Below are positions 16,657-25,290 of a stretch of 64,000 nucleotides of DNA, in pieces. The notes below the pieces were generated by a model. That model did not search any database and was not told the origin of the DNA. It saw only the letters and a program-made list of their open reading frames with translations. Source of the stretch: JBBPZA01 sp963728925 (GTDB taxonomy: Bacteria > Actinomycetota > Thermoleophilia > Solirubrobacterales > Solirubrobacteraceae); assembly GCA_963728925.1 (NCBI GenBank), contig CAVSMB010000003.1, forward strand, positions 1 through 64,000. Direction: 5' to 3'. Both the position numbers and the translations under genes were made by a program. Position 1 is the first letter of the stretch; each line of letters starts with the position of its first letter.

Positions 16657-17463
16657 GTGCCCCTCTCGCCACTCGTCCGCCGCTACGACCACGTGCTGCT
16701 CGACCTCGACGGCTGCGTCTGGGTGGGCGACGAGCCGACGCCCCGGGCCGCCGAGGCCGTAACGGCGATCCGCGAGGCCGGCAAGGGCGTCGCCTTCGTC
16801 ACCAACGACACGCTGATGAACGTCGAGGAGTACGTCCGCAAGCTGTGGCGCCTGGGGTTCCGCGCCTCGCTGGAGGAGGTCGTCACGGCCGGGGCGGGCC
16901 TCCAGTTCCGGCTCGCCGAGCGCGGCGGGGGCAGCGCGTTCGTCATCGGCAGCCAGGCCGTCTTCCGCCACGTCGAGATGGCCGGGTTGCGCATCGTCAA
17001 CGGGACCGATCTCGCACCCCGCGCCGACGTCGTCGTCGTCGCGCGCGACGACGCCCTGGACTACGCCGCGCTGCGGACCGCCGTGCAGGCGGTGGCGCGC
17101 GGCGCCGCGCTCGTCGGCGCGAGCCGCGACCCGAGCTTCCCGATGCCCGACGGGCCATGGCCGGGATCGGGCGCGCTGCTCGCCGCGGTCGAGTACGCGA
17201 CCGGGCGTGTCGGCGCCACGGTGGGAAAGCCCGAGCCCGACCTGTTCATCACCGCACTGGACCGGCTCGGCCCGGGCCGCGCCCTGGTGATCGGCGACCG
17301 CCTGGACTCAGACCTCGCGGGCGCGCGCGCGGCGCAGCTCGACGGCGCGATCGTCCTGACCGGCGCCACCGACCGCGCCGGCGCCCAAGCCGCGGCGGAT
17401 CCGCCCCCGGTCGCGGTGGCCGACACCCTCGCCGAGCTCGTGCTCGACGCGGAAGGGGGCTGA
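16657..17463 (+). CDS. HAD-superfamily phosphatase, NagD/PGP-like
   Basis: 268 aa. HAD motif I is LLDLDGCVWVGD (nucleophile Asp), motif II is FVTNDTLMNVEEY, motif III Lys lies in VGKPEPDLF, and motif IV is IGDRLDSDLAGA. The NagD-type C2 cap fills about residues 75-185. Such enzymes hydrolyse phosphate from phosphoglycolate, p-nitrophenyl phosphate or nucleotides. Starts at GTG. It heads a rightward run with DUF2103, a lipid kinase and a methyltransferase, the later genes overlapping by 4 bp, so all four are probably cotranscribed. Substrate uncertain. Confidence 0.88.
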   Translation: MPLSPLVRRYDHVLLDLDGCVWVGDEPTPRAAEAVTAIREAGKGVAFVTNDTLMNVEEYVRKLWRLGFRASLEEVVTAGAGLQFRLAERGGGSAFVIGSQAVFRHVEMAGLRIVNGTDLAPRADVVVVARDDALDYAALRTAVQAVARGAALVGASRDPSFPMPDGPWPGSGALLAAVEYATGRVGATVGKPEPDLFITALDRLGPGRALVIGDRLDSDLAGARAAQLDGAIVLTGATDRAGAQAAADPPPVAVADTLAELVLDAEGG

Positions 17464-17466
17464 GCG

Positions 17467-17748
17467 ATGCGCAAGCGCACCCACCACAAGCACTCCTCGA
17501 GCAAGGGCTACCGGCGGCTGCTCGACGCGCTCGCCGCCCACGAGGCGGTCCACAGCGTCGCGACGGGTCGCGTGAAGCCGCGCATGGGCTCGGGCCGCCC
17601 CGTCGCCGCGATCTCCAAGGTGCGCCCGGTGACCTCCGGGCTCTCGATCACCATCAACACCGACGGCGCGGTGATCGACGCCTACGTGGTCACCGACCGG
17701 CCCGACGAGGTCGCCGCGTTCATGCGCGAGCAGGGGTGGGCTCGGTGA
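17467..17748 (+). CDS. DUF2103 protein
   Basis: 93 aa, opening MRKRTHHKHSSSKGYRRLLD with a His-rich basic N-terminus that could bind metal or nucleic acid, then VRPVTSGLSITINTDGAVID, a mixed alpha/beta core. It fits DUF2103 (annotated elsewhere as a predicted metal-binding protein). It starts 3 bp after the HAD gene and its TGA overlaps the GTG of the lipid kinase, so translation is likely coupled. Confidence 0.75.
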   Translation: MRKRTHHKHSSSKGYRRLLDALAAHEAVHSVATGRVKPRMGSGRPVAAISKVRPVTSGLSITINTDGAVIDAYVVTDRPDEVAAFMREQGWAR

Positions 17749-18620
17749 GTCGCCGTGTCGCGCTGATCTACAACCCCTCGGCCGGCGGGGGGCGTGCGGC
17801 GCGCCGGGCCCCGCGCGTGGAGGCGACGCTCGCCGCCCTCGGCCTCCCCGTTCGAGCGGTTGCCACCGACCACCTGGAGCACGCCGAGGAACTGGCGCGC
17901 GAAGCTGCCGCCAACGGCGAGATCGCCGCCGCGCTGGGCGGCGACGGGCTGGTCGGCCGCGTGGCCGGCGCGCTGCGGGGCACCGACGGGCTGCTGGCGA
18001 TCCTCCCCGGCGGGCGGGGCAACGACCTCGCGCGCGTGCTCGGGATCCCCTCCGATCTGACCCAGGCCTGCCGGGTCGTCGCGGAGGGGACGCCGACGCC
18101 GCTCGACCTGGGCGAGGTCGGTGGGCGCACGTTCATCGGGATCGCCAGCTGCGGCTTCGACTCGGACGCCAACCGCATCGCCAACGAGTCGCCCTCGCGG
18201 CTCGGCAACCTCGTCTACGCCTACGGCGCCCTGCGCGCCCTGGTCGGATGGACGCCGGCGGATTTCGAGGTCGAGCTCGACGGCGAACCGCTCCGCTACC
18301 GGGGCTGGAGCCTCGCGGCGGCGAACTCGAAGGCCTACGGCGGCGGCATGTTCCTCGCCCCCGACGCGCGGCTCGACGACGGGCTGCTCGACGTCGTGAT
18401 CGTGCACGAGTCCACCAAGCGCCACTTCCTCGCACAGCTCCCGAAGGTGTTCAGGGGGACCCACGTCGGCGACGCGCACTTCGAGGTCCGCCGCGCGAAA
18501 GAGGTTGTTGTCAGCGCCGATCGTCCGTTCGCGCTGTACGCGGACGGCGACCCGATCGCGCAGCTGCCGGCGACGATCCGCGCCGTGCCGGCCGCGGTAC
18601 GGGTGCTGCTCGCCCGATGA
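17745..18620 (+). CDS. Diacylglycerol kinase-family lipid kinase (YegS/DagK)
   Basis: About 291 aa starting at the GTG whose last two bases overlap the preceding TGA. Diagnostic blocks are LIYNPSAGGGRAARR, AALGGDGLVGRVAGAL (nucleotide-binding GGDG) and AILPGGRGNDLARVLGIPSD, followed by the beta-sandwich domain with FIGIASCGFDSDANRIAN. It phosphorylates diacylglycerol or a related lipid at the inner membrane face. In actinobacteria, relatives recycle lipids or modify phosphatidylinositol lipids. Translationally coupled to both neighbours. Confidence 0.9.
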   Translation: MSRRVALIYNPSAGGGRAARRAPRVEATLAALGLPVRAVATDHLEHAEELAREAAANGEIAAALGGDGLVGRVAGALRGTDGLLAILPGGRGNDLARVLGIPSDLTQACRVVAEGTPTPLDLGEVGGRTFIGIASCGFDSDANRIANESPSRLGNLVYAYGALRALVGWTPADFEVELDGEPLRYRGWSLAAANSKAYGGGMFLAPDARLDDGLLDVVIVHESTKRHFLAQLPKVFRGTHVGDAHFEVRRAKEVVVSADRPFALYADGDPIAQLPATIRAVPAAVRVLLAR

Positions 18621-19351
18621 CCGGGCCGCCGGGGGCCGCCGTGGTCTGGCACGACCTCGAGTGCGGCTCCTATCGAGCCGACCTGCCGCTCTGGTCGCAG
18701 CTCGCCCGCGAGCACGGCGGCCGAGTGCTCGACGTCGGCGCCGGCGCCGGGCGGGTGAGCGTCGAGCTCGCCCGGGAGGGGATCGAGGTGGTCGCTCTGG
18801 ATCGCGACCCCGAGCTGCTCGGCGCGCTCGAGCGCCGCGCCCGGGGCCTCCCGCTCACGGCCGTGCTGGCCGACGCCCGCGACTTCTCGATCCCCCGTCG
18901 CTTCGGCCTGATCATCGCGCCGATGCAGACCGTCCAACTGCTCGACGGCCCCGCCGGGCGCGCCGCCTTCCTGCGCCTCGCGCGCGCCCACCTCGCGCCG
19001 GGCGGCGTGCTCGCCGCCGCGCTCGCCGAGGACCTGGAGGACTTCTCGGCCGACCTGCCGCTGCCGCCGGCCGACCTCGCCGTCCTGCACGGCTGGACGT
19101 GGCGCAGCCAGCCGACGGGCCTGCGCACCGACGGCGCCCGCGTCGCGCTGGAGCGCCTGCGGGAGGCCGTCGCGCCCGACGGCGCCTGCACGGTGACCCG
19201 CGACGTCGTGCACCTCGACCGCGTCGACGCGGACACGCTCGAGGACGAGGGAGCGTCGGCCGGGCTGCGCGTGCTCCCCCGCCGGGTCGTCGACGCGACG
19301 GAGGAGCACGTGGGCAGCGCGGTGGTGCTGCTGGGGGCCGGCGCTACTTGA
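18617..19351 (+). CDS. Class I SAM-dependent methyltransferase
   Basis: 244 aa. SAM-binding motif I is GRVLDVGAGAGRVSVELA near residue 36, followed by VVALDRDPELL and LADARDFSIPRRFGLIIAPM. Reads like a small-molecule methyltransferase with few N-terminal extras. The ATG overlaps the kinase stop (ATGA). Its 3' end overlaps the convergent osmoprotectant-binding gene by 8 bp. Substrate unknown. Confidence 0.82.
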   Translation: MTGPPGAAVVWHDLECGSYRADLPLWSQLAREHGGRVLDVGAGAGRVSVELAREGIEVVALDRDPELLGALERRARGLPLTAVLADARDFSIPRRFGLIIAPMQTVQLLDGPAGRAAFLRLARAHLAPGGVLAAALAEDLEDFSADLPLPPADLAVLHGWTWRSQPTGLRTDGARVALERLREAVAPDGACTVTRDVVHLDRVDADTLEDEGASAGLRVLPRRVVDATEEHVGSAVVLLGAGAT

Positions 19352-20309
19352 GGTTGTTGGCGGCGAGGAACGCGCCCGCCACCTCCGCCGGCTGCTTCTT
19401 CTCGGTCTGCACGGCCGCGTTCATGCTGCGGATCGCCGGCTCGGTGAGCAGCCCGTTGACCTTGTTGACGACGGCCATGAACGCCGGGCCGCCGAGCGCC
19501 TGGTACTTCGGCTTGTTGATCACGAACAGGACGTTCTGGAAGCCGAACACGCCCTTGGGGTCCTTGAGGATCGTGTACTTGTTCGAGGCGAGCTGGGCGT
19601 CGGTGGTGAACACGTTGGCCGTGTCGATGTCGCCCTTGTCCAGCGCCGGGTACTGCAGGCCGCTGGCGAGCTGCTTGAACACGCCGTTGTCGATCCCGTA
19701 GACCTTCTTGATGCCCGCGAAGCCCACCGCGCGGTCCTTGAACTCCGGCCGGGCGCCGAGCGTGAACGTCTTGAGCTTCTTGAGGTCGGGAAGCGACGTG
19801 AGGCCGTTCTTGGCCCCGTAGGCCTTGAGGACCGCGATTGCGTCGACGTCCTCGAAGGGCGTCGGGTTGCTGGTCGCCTGGCCACGCCCGGCGTAGAACG
19901 CCTTGGCCAGGGCCGTCGTCTTCGCGGCGCTGCCCGTCAGCGTGTCGTCTCCCTTCACCGTCGCGACGGTCTCTCCCGTGTACTCGGGGTAGGCGTCGAT
20001 CTTCCCGCTCGTGAGGGCCTTGTCGACGATCTCCGTCGCGCCGATGTTGCTCTTGACGGTGACCGTGTAGCCCTTGGCGCGCAGCGCCTGGGCGTAGAGC
20101 TCGCCGAGGATGAACTCCTCGGGGAAGTCCTTGGTTCCGATCGTGAGCCCGGGCTTGCCCTTGCCCGGCTGGTCCGAGCTCGCCTGCGACGAGCCCGTGT
20201 CCGAGCTGCTGCTGTCGTCGCTGCCGCATCCCGCCGCGACGAGCGCGACGAGCGCGACGATCCCGGCCGCGAGCAGCGCGAGCAGCCTTCCCTTGTGTCT
20301 GGCGTGCAC
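19344..20309 (-). CDS. Osmoprotectant ABC transporter substrate-binding lipoprotein
   Basis: 321 aa. A lipoprotein signal ends VALVAAGCGSDD; a Ser-rich linker precedes the OpuAC/ProX-type domain beginning LTIGTKDFPEEFILGELYAQ. ALRAKGYTVTVKSNIGATEI, DAYPEYTGE and ALDKGDIDTANVFTTDAQ are typical of glycine-betaine/choline/carnitine receptors. It captures the ligand outside the membrane for the two permeases. It is the last gene of the ATPase-permease-permease-receptor unit, separated by about 46 bp from the permease. Exact ligand not resolvable. Confidence 0.9.
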   Translation of the reverse strand: MHARHKGRLLALLAAGIVALVALVAAGCGSDDSSSSDTGSSQASSDQPGKGKPGLTIGTKDFPEEFILGELYAQALRAKGYTVTVKSNIGATEIVDKALTSGKIDAYPEYTGETVATVKGDDTLTGSAAKTTALAKAFYAGRGQATSNPTPFEDVDAIAVLKAYGAKNGLTSLPDLKKLKTFTLGARPEFKDRAVGFAGIKKVYGIDNGVFKQLASGLQYPALDKGDIDTANVFTTDAQLASNKYTILKDPKGVFGFQNVLFVINKPKYQALGGPAFMAVVNKVNGLLTEPAIRSMNAAVQTEKKQPAEVAGAFLAANNLK

Positions 20310-20355
20310 TGAACGTTCCTCCTCTGTGTGGTTGAGCGTGAGGCGTCTCTCGGGG

Positions 20356-21066
20356 TCAGCTGCGACCTGCGATGACGGCGACGTCGTCGACCTGGGCGCC
20401 CGTCGCCGGCACGAGACCCTGCATCTCGGGCGCGACCTTGATGCCGCGAGGCGTCACCAAGCGCTGGACGATGGCGAACAGGCCGTCCACCGCGAAGGCG
20501 AGGACGACGACGACGAGCGTCGCGGCGATGACGCCCACGAGCTTGTAGGACGGCTGGTTGAGGATGATGTCGCCGAGCCCGCCGCCGCCGGCGATGGCCG
20601 CCAGTGGCGCGGTGGCGATGATGTAGACCGACGCGGTGCGCACGCCGGCGAAGATCAGCGGCCACGACAGGGGTAGCTCGACCCCGGTCAGGACCTGACG
20701 CTCGGTCATGCCCATGCCGCGCGCCGCCTCGACCGCGTCGGGGTCCACGTTGTCCACGGCCGTGAAGGAGTTGGTCAGGATCGGCGGGAGCGCGAGGGCC
20801 ACGAGCGCGACCTGGACGTTGATCACGCTGAGGCCGAGGAACGCCAGGCTGATGGCGATCAGCGCGAGGCTCGGCAGCGCCCGGAAGACGTTGGAGACGT
20901 TGATCGCGACGAAGGAGCCAGCGTGACGGTGGCCGAGGAAGATCCCGAGCGGCAGCGCGACCACCAGCGAGATGAGGAGCGCGGTCGCCGAGATGCCGAG
21001 GTGGGAGATCGTCTTCTCGAGAAGCAGGCTGGCGTTGTCCGCGAAGAAGCTGATCAGCTGGCTCAT
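20356..21066 (-). CDS. Osmoprotectant ABC transporter permease (second)
   Basis: 236 aa, six hydrophobic segments. Opens MSQLISFFADNASLLLEKTI and HLGISATALLISLVVALPLG, with the cytoplasmic coupling (EAA) loop DAVEAARGMGMTERQVLTGV. The start at 21066 overlaps the stop of the upstream permease by 4 bp. This is the OpuCD/ProZ-type partner that forms a heterodimeric channel. The C-terminal tail after RLVTPRGIKVAPEM is poorly conserved-looking. Confidence 0.9.
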   Translation of the reverse strand: MSQLISFFADNASLLLEKTISHLGISATALLISLVVALPLGIFLGHRHAGSFVAINVSNVFRALPSLALIAISLAFLGLSVINVQVALVALALPPILTNSFTAVDNVDPDAVEAARGMGMTERQVLTGVELPLSWPLIFAGVRTASVYIIATAPLAAIAGGGGLGDIILNQPSYKLVGVIAATLVVVVLAFAVDGLFAIVQRLVTPRGIKVAPEMQGLVPATGAQVDDVAVIAGRS

Positions 21067-21791
21067 GTCGCGCGCCTCCTGGCCCGCGCCCACGGCGTGG
21101 TGAAGCGCTGGACCAGGACGATCAGCACGTCCGCGATCAGGGCGAGGAGGATCGCGAGGATGCTCGCGGCCACGAACTCGGTGTTGGCCCCCGACTGGAT
21201 CGCGCTGAAGATGGGCGCGCCGAGGCCCAGCGGCGTGATGAAGGCCGCGATGGTGGCGAGCGAGATCGTCGTCACCGTCGCTACCCGGACCCCGGCGATG
21301 ATTGCCGGCATGGCCAGCGGCAGCTCCACCCGCCACAGCGTCTGGCGACGCGTCAGCCCCATCCCCGTCGCCGCCTCCTTGACGTCGTCGGGGACGTCGT
21401 GGAGACCGGTGAGCGTGTTGCGGAAGAGGATCAGCAGCGTGTAGGAGACCAGCGCGATCTCGATGCTCAACCAGCCGATCCCGGTGATCGGCACCATGAT
21501 CTGGAAGAAGGCGATGCTCGGGATGGTGTAGAAGAGCGCCGAGAGGTTGGCGAAGGGCAGCTCGAAGCCGCGGCGGCGATGGGCGATGAGCGCCGCGGTG
21601 AACGCGATGGCGAAGCCGATGACCATCGCGATCAGCGTCATCCGGATGTGCTCCCCGACACGGGGGAGGAAGCGCTCGTCGAAGTTGTCGACGAACCAGT
21701 GGAAGCAGAACTTCCCGTTGGTGCGGATGCACTCGTCGCCCCGCCCGAAGTTCGGGATGACGGGACCCTGCTGGGCCAGGACCGCGCTCAC
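21063..21791 (-). CDS. Osmoprotectant ABC transporter permease (first)
   Basis: 242 aa. A periplasmic N-terminal stretch of about 45 residues with two Cys (DECIRTNGKFCFHW) precedes the inner-membrane domain. The EAA coupling loop is DVKEAATGMGLTRRQTLWRV. Six hydrophobic segments follow the OpuCB/ProW pattern. It overlaps its neighbours by 4 bp on both sides, so it is translationally coupled to the ATPase and the second permease. The two-Cys N-terminal extension is slightly unusual. Confidence 0.88.
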   Translation of the reverse strand: MSAVLAQQGPVIPNFGRGDECIRTNGKFCFHWFVDNFDERFLPRVGEHIRMTLIAMVIGFAIAFTAALIAHRRRGFELPFANLSALFYTIPSIAFFQIMVPITGIGWLSIEIALVSYTLLILFRNTLTGLHDVPDDVKEAATGMGLTRRQTLWRVELPLAMPAIIAGVRVATVTTISLATIAAFITPLGLGAPIFSAIQSGANTEFVAASILAILLALIADVLIVLVQRFTTPWARARRRAT

Positions 21792-22819
21792 GCGACCGCT
21801 TCCTCACGGCCCGAGGCGAGCAGCCGGCTGACCGCGTCGAGGGTCAGGTAGCCGCGCACCTCGCCGTCCTCGTCACGCACGACGAGCGCGCTCGCCCCCT
21901 CGGTCAGCATCAGCGAAAGCGCGTCGCGCAGGGTGACGTCGCTGTCGGCCTCCGCGTGACGAGCCCCGTTCGCGCTCGGCGCCTTGAGCAGCTCGATGTC
22001 GGCCAGCCGGCGCAGCCCGAGGCGCTTGAGCCCGCGGTCCGCGCCGACGAAGTCGGCGACGAAGTCGTCGGCCGGGTTGGCCAGGATCGCCTCAGGAGTG
22101 TCGAACTGGGCGAGCTTGCCACCGTGGCGCAAGAGGCAGATCCGATGCCCCATCGTGATCGCCTCGTCGATGTCGTGGGTGACGAAGACGACCGTCTTGC
22201 GCACCTCGCGATGCAGGCGCAAGAAGTCGCTCTGGAGCTTCTCCCGGGTGATCGGGTCGATCGCACCGAAGGGCTCGTCCATGAGCATCAGCGGCGGGTC
22301 GGCGGCCATCGCGCGAGCCAGCCCGACGCGCTGGCGCTGGCCGCCTGAGAGCTGGGCCGGATAGCGCCGCGCGTAGTCGTCGGGGCTGAGCCCCACCAGC
22401 TCGAGCAGCTCGCGCGATCGCTCGCGGATGCGCGGCTTCTTCCAGCCGAGCAGCCGCGGGACGGTTCCGATGTTCCCTTCGACCGTCATGTGCGGGAAGA
22501 GCCCGATCTGCTGGATGACGTAGCCGATCCCGCGGCGCAACTCGGTGAAGTCGAGGTCCTTGACGCTCTGCCCGTCGATGGTTATGTCGCCCTCGGTGAT
22601 CGAGATCAGCCGGTTGACCATCTTCATCGCTGTCGTCTTGCCCCCACCGGACGGGCCGATGAGCACGCAGATCTCGCCGGCCGGGACGGTGATCGAGAGG
22701 TCGTCGACCGCCGGCTGCGGATTGTCGCCGTAGCGCTTGGTGACGTGATCGAAGACGATCTCGGCCGCCTGCGCCTGCGACGACGGCCCCTCGGACTGGG
22801 CAGAGTCAGGTGAAGTCAA
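21788..22819 (-). CDS. Osmoprotectant ABC transporter ATPase with CBS domains
   Basis: 343 aa. ABC domain with Walker A GPSGGGKTTAMK, Q-loop VIQQIGLFPHMTV, signature LSGGQRQRVGLARAMA, and Walker B PLMLMDEPFGAIDP. After about residue 250 a CBS pair follows (LRDALSLMLTEGASALVVRD region, ending GYLTLDAVSRLL), the module that senses ionic strength in OpuA-type transporters. First gene of the four-gene unit, so osmotic gating and energy coupling come from this subunit. Confidence 0.93.
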   Translation of the reverse strand: MTSPDSAQSEGPSSQAQAAEIVFDHVTKRYGDNPQPAVDDLSITVPAGEICVLIGPSGGGKTTAMKMVNRLISITEGDITIDGQSVKDLDFTELRRGIGYVIQQIGLFPHMTVEGNIGTVPRLLGWKKPRIRERSRELLELVGLSPDDYARRYPAQLSGGQRQRVGLARAMAADPPLMLMDEPFGAIDPITREKLQSDFLRLHREVRKTVVFVTHDIDEAITMGHRICLLRHGGKLAQFDTPEAILANPADDFVADFVGADRGLKRLGLRRLADIELLKAPSANGARHAEADSDVTLRDALSLMLTEGASALVVRDEDGEVRGYLTLDAVSRLLASGREEAVA

Positions 22820-22849
22820 GAGGCGTCCCCCTCCTAGGGAACGGAAATT

Positions 22850-23290
22850 CTACCCGCTGGACCCGAAGCCGCGTGCCCCCCGCTCGCTCCCCGCGAGCTC
22901 CTGGGCCTCGGCGACGGGCGCCAGCTCCACCCTGACGACGACGAGCTGGGCGATCCTGTCGCCCACCTCCACGGTGAACGTGTCCCGGGGGTCGGTGTTG
23001 AGCAGCAGAACCCGCACCTCCCCGCGATAGCCGGCGTCGATGAGTCCTGGCGCGTTGGCGATGGTGATCCCGTGACGGGCGGCGAGACCCGAGCGCGGGA
23101 GCACGAGGCCTGCGCAGGCCGTCGGGATCTCGACGGCCAGGCCGGTGCCGACCGACGCCCGGTCCCCCGGGCGCAGGCTCGCCGCCTCGGCCGCAGCGAG
23201 GTCGAGTCCGGCGTCGCCGTCGTAGGCGCGGACCGGAAGGGTGGCGTTGCCTGAGAGGCGGCGGACGCGCAGCGGCGAGGCCCCGCTCAC
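22850..23290 (-). CDS. dut: dUTP diphosphatase
   Basis: Trimeric dUTPase, 146 aa, hydrolysing dUTP to dUMP and keeping uracil out of DNA. Motifs appear in order: YDGDAGLDLAAAE (1), LPRSGLAARHGI (2), NAPGLIDAGYRGEVRV (3, catalytic Asp), DRIAQLVVV (4) and the Phe-bearing C-terminal arm RGARGFGSSG (5). Its start overlaps the hflX stop by 4 bp, giving translational coupling in an hflX-dut unit. Confidence 0.95.
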   Translation of the reverse strand: MSGASPLRVRRLSGNATLPVRAYDGDAGLDLAAAEAASLRPGDRASVGTGLAVEIPTACAGLVLPRSGLAARHGITIANAPGLIDAGYRGEVRVLLLNTDPRDTFTVEVGDRIAQLVVVRVELAPVAEAQELAGSERGARGFGSSG

Positions 23291-24600
23291 GCGCGCGCGT
23301 CGACCGCGTAGCGCTCGTAGCGCTCGGCCAGGGCGGCGGGCAGGCGGGCCGAGACGCGCACGCCGTCGGCCGTCTCCTCGCGCTCGAGGTCGCCGGCGAC
23401 CTCGTGGAGCTCGGCGAGCCGCCCGCCCTCGTCGTAGGGCACGAGCAGCTCGACGGGCCGCAGCAGGCGGTCGAAGGCCGTAGCGACCCGCTCGCGCAGA
23501 GCGTCGAGCCCTTCGCCCGTCTCGGCCGAGGCGAGCACCGCCCGCGGGTGGCGGAAGCGGATCTCGCGACGGCGCTCCTCGTCGAGGAGGTCGGCCTTGT
23601 TGAGCACGAGCAGCCTCGGCGTGGCGCCGGTGCCGATCTCCTCGAGCACGTCGTCGACCGCCCGGACCATGTCGCTGAGCTCGTCCTCGGGGGCCGAGGC
23701 GTCGACCACGTGCACCAGCAGGTCGGCGAGCGTGGTCTCCTCAAGGGTGGCCGCGAACGCGTCGACGAGCTGGTGGGGCAGCTTGCGGATGAAGCCGACG
23801 GTGTCGGTGACCAGGTACGCGCGCCCGTCGTGGCGCATCGTGCGGGTCGTCGGGTCCAGGGTGTGGAAGAGGCGGTCGCGGACCCCGACGTCCGCGCCCG
23901 TCAGGGCGTTGAGCAGCGTCGACTTCCCGGCGTTGGTGTAGCCGGCGAGGGCGATCCGCGGCAGGTGCGCGCGCTCGCGCTCGCGGCGCATCGTGCCCCG
24001 ATGGCGCCCGACCTCGCGCAGACGGCGCTTGAGCGCCGAGATGCGGTCGCGGGCGAGCCGGCGATCGGTCTCGATCTGGGTCTCGCCCGGGCCCCTGGTG
24101 CCGATGCCGCCGTCGATGCGGCCCGCGCCCAGGCGCTCGAGGTGGGTCCACAGGCCGCGCATGCGCGCGAGGTTGTACTCGAGCTGGGCGAGCTCGACCT
24201 GGAGCTTGCCCTCGGCCGTGTTGGCGTGGCCGGCGAAGATGTCGAGGATGATGGCCGTCCGGTCGATGACCGGGATCCCCAGCTCGGACTCGAGGTTGCG
24301 CTCCTGGCGCGGGCTGAGCTCGTCGTCACAGGCGACGACGTTGGCGTCGGCGCTCTGGAGCAGCGCCTTGAGCTCTGAGAGCTTGCCCGAGCCCAGGTAG
24401 GTGTTGGGGTGGGGCTGGTCGCGGTGCTGGACCAGCTCGCCGACGGAGGCGACTCCGGCCGTGCGCAGCAGCTCGCGCAGCTCGGAAAGGTCGTCGCCCT
24501 CGCGCAGCGCCGCGATGAGGACGGCCCGCTGCCGGGCCCTGCCCTGCTCTCTGTTGCCGTTGCGCGTGGGCGCGCTTCGTCCGTTGCGGCTGCGATTCAA
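23287..24600 (-). CDS. hflX: Ribosome-associated GTPase HflX
   Basis: 437 aa. The N-terminal ribosome-binding domain ends in the glycine-rich linker GTRGPGETQIETDRR. The G domain has G1 GYTNAGKSTLLNAL, G3 DTVGFIRKLPHQLVDAF and G4 NKADLL. HflX splits stalled or heat-inactivated ribosomes. The first codon is TTG at 24600 with GGGAG just upstream. A TACAAT hexamer on this strand at 24611-24616 would place the transcript start within a few bases of the start codon. Divergent from the phosphatase remnant. Confidence 0.93.
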   Translation of the reverse strand: MNRSRNGRSAPTRNGNREQGRARQRAVLIAALREGDDLSELRELLRTAGVASVGELVQHRDQPHPNTYLGSGKLSELKALLQSADANVVACDDELSPRQERNLESELGIPVIDRTAIILDIFAGHANTAEGKLQVELAQLEYNLARMRGLWTHLERLGAGRIDGGIGTRGPGETQIETDRRLARDRISALKRRLREVGRHRGTMRRERERAHLPRIALAGYTNAGKSTLLNALTGADVGVRDRLFHTLDPTTRTMRHDGRAYLVTDTVGFIRKLPHQLVDAFAATLEETTLADLLVHVVDASAPEDELSDMVRAVDDVLEEIGTGATPRLLVLNKADLLDEERRREIRFRHPRAVLASAETGEGLDALRERVATAFDRLLRPVELLVPYDEGGRLAELHEVAGDLEREETADGVRVSARLPAALAERYERYAVDARA

Positions 24601-24655
24601 GTCACTCCCATTGTAGTGGCGAGGACGACGCCGACCCCGACGTAGACTCGCGCCC

Positions 24656-25250
24656 GTGCCCCACCTGATCCTCGGCCCCCACCTGCGCTACGTCGGCGAG
24701 CACGAGGCGACCATCTGGGTCGAGACCGACGAGCCGTGCGAGGTCGAGGTGCTCGGGCGCCGCGAGCGGACGTGGCGCGTCGGCGCGCACCACTACGCGC
24801 TCGTGACGGTCGACGGCCTGCAGCCCGGATCGAGCACCCGCTACGAGGTCGCCCTCGACGGCGAGCGGGCGTGGCCGCCGGAGGGGGCCGACTTCCCGCC
24901 CTCAGTGATCCGCACCCTCGATCCGCGGGCGACCGTCCGCCTCGCCTTCGGGTCCTGCCGGGTGAGCCTGCCCCACCACCACCCCTACTCGATGCGCAAG
25001 GACCACGACGCCCGCGGCCGCGAGGTCGACGCGGTCTACGCGCTCGCCATGCGCATGCGCTCAGGGCCCCACGAGCGCTGGCCCCACGTGCTGCTCATGC
25101 TCGGGGACCAGGTGTACGCCGACGAGACCTCGCCCGGCGCCCACGGCTTCATCCGCGGCCGGCGCGACACCTCTATCGAGCCGGGGCTGCAGGTCTCCGA
25201 CTTCGAGGAGTACACACGCCTGTACTACGACGCCTGGAGTGCTCGGTCGA
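24656..25250 (+). pseudogene. PhoD-like metallophosphatase, truncated after the N-terminal half
   Basis: Opens MPHLILGPHLRYVGEHEATI with the PhoD N-terminal beta-sandwich (AHHYALVTVDGLQPGSSTRY), then the metallophosphatase start LAFGSCRVS and LLMLGDQVYADETSPG. At SDFEEYTRLYYDAW the family match stops; the next expected block (catalytic DDHD region) and the remaining 300-350 residues are missing. The reading runs instead into the 3' end of dapL on the other strand. Without the rest of the metal site it should be inactive. Confidence 0.8.
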
Positions 25251-25290
25251 GCGCGAGCTGGACCGAGCCGGCAGGCCCGCGGCCACCGCG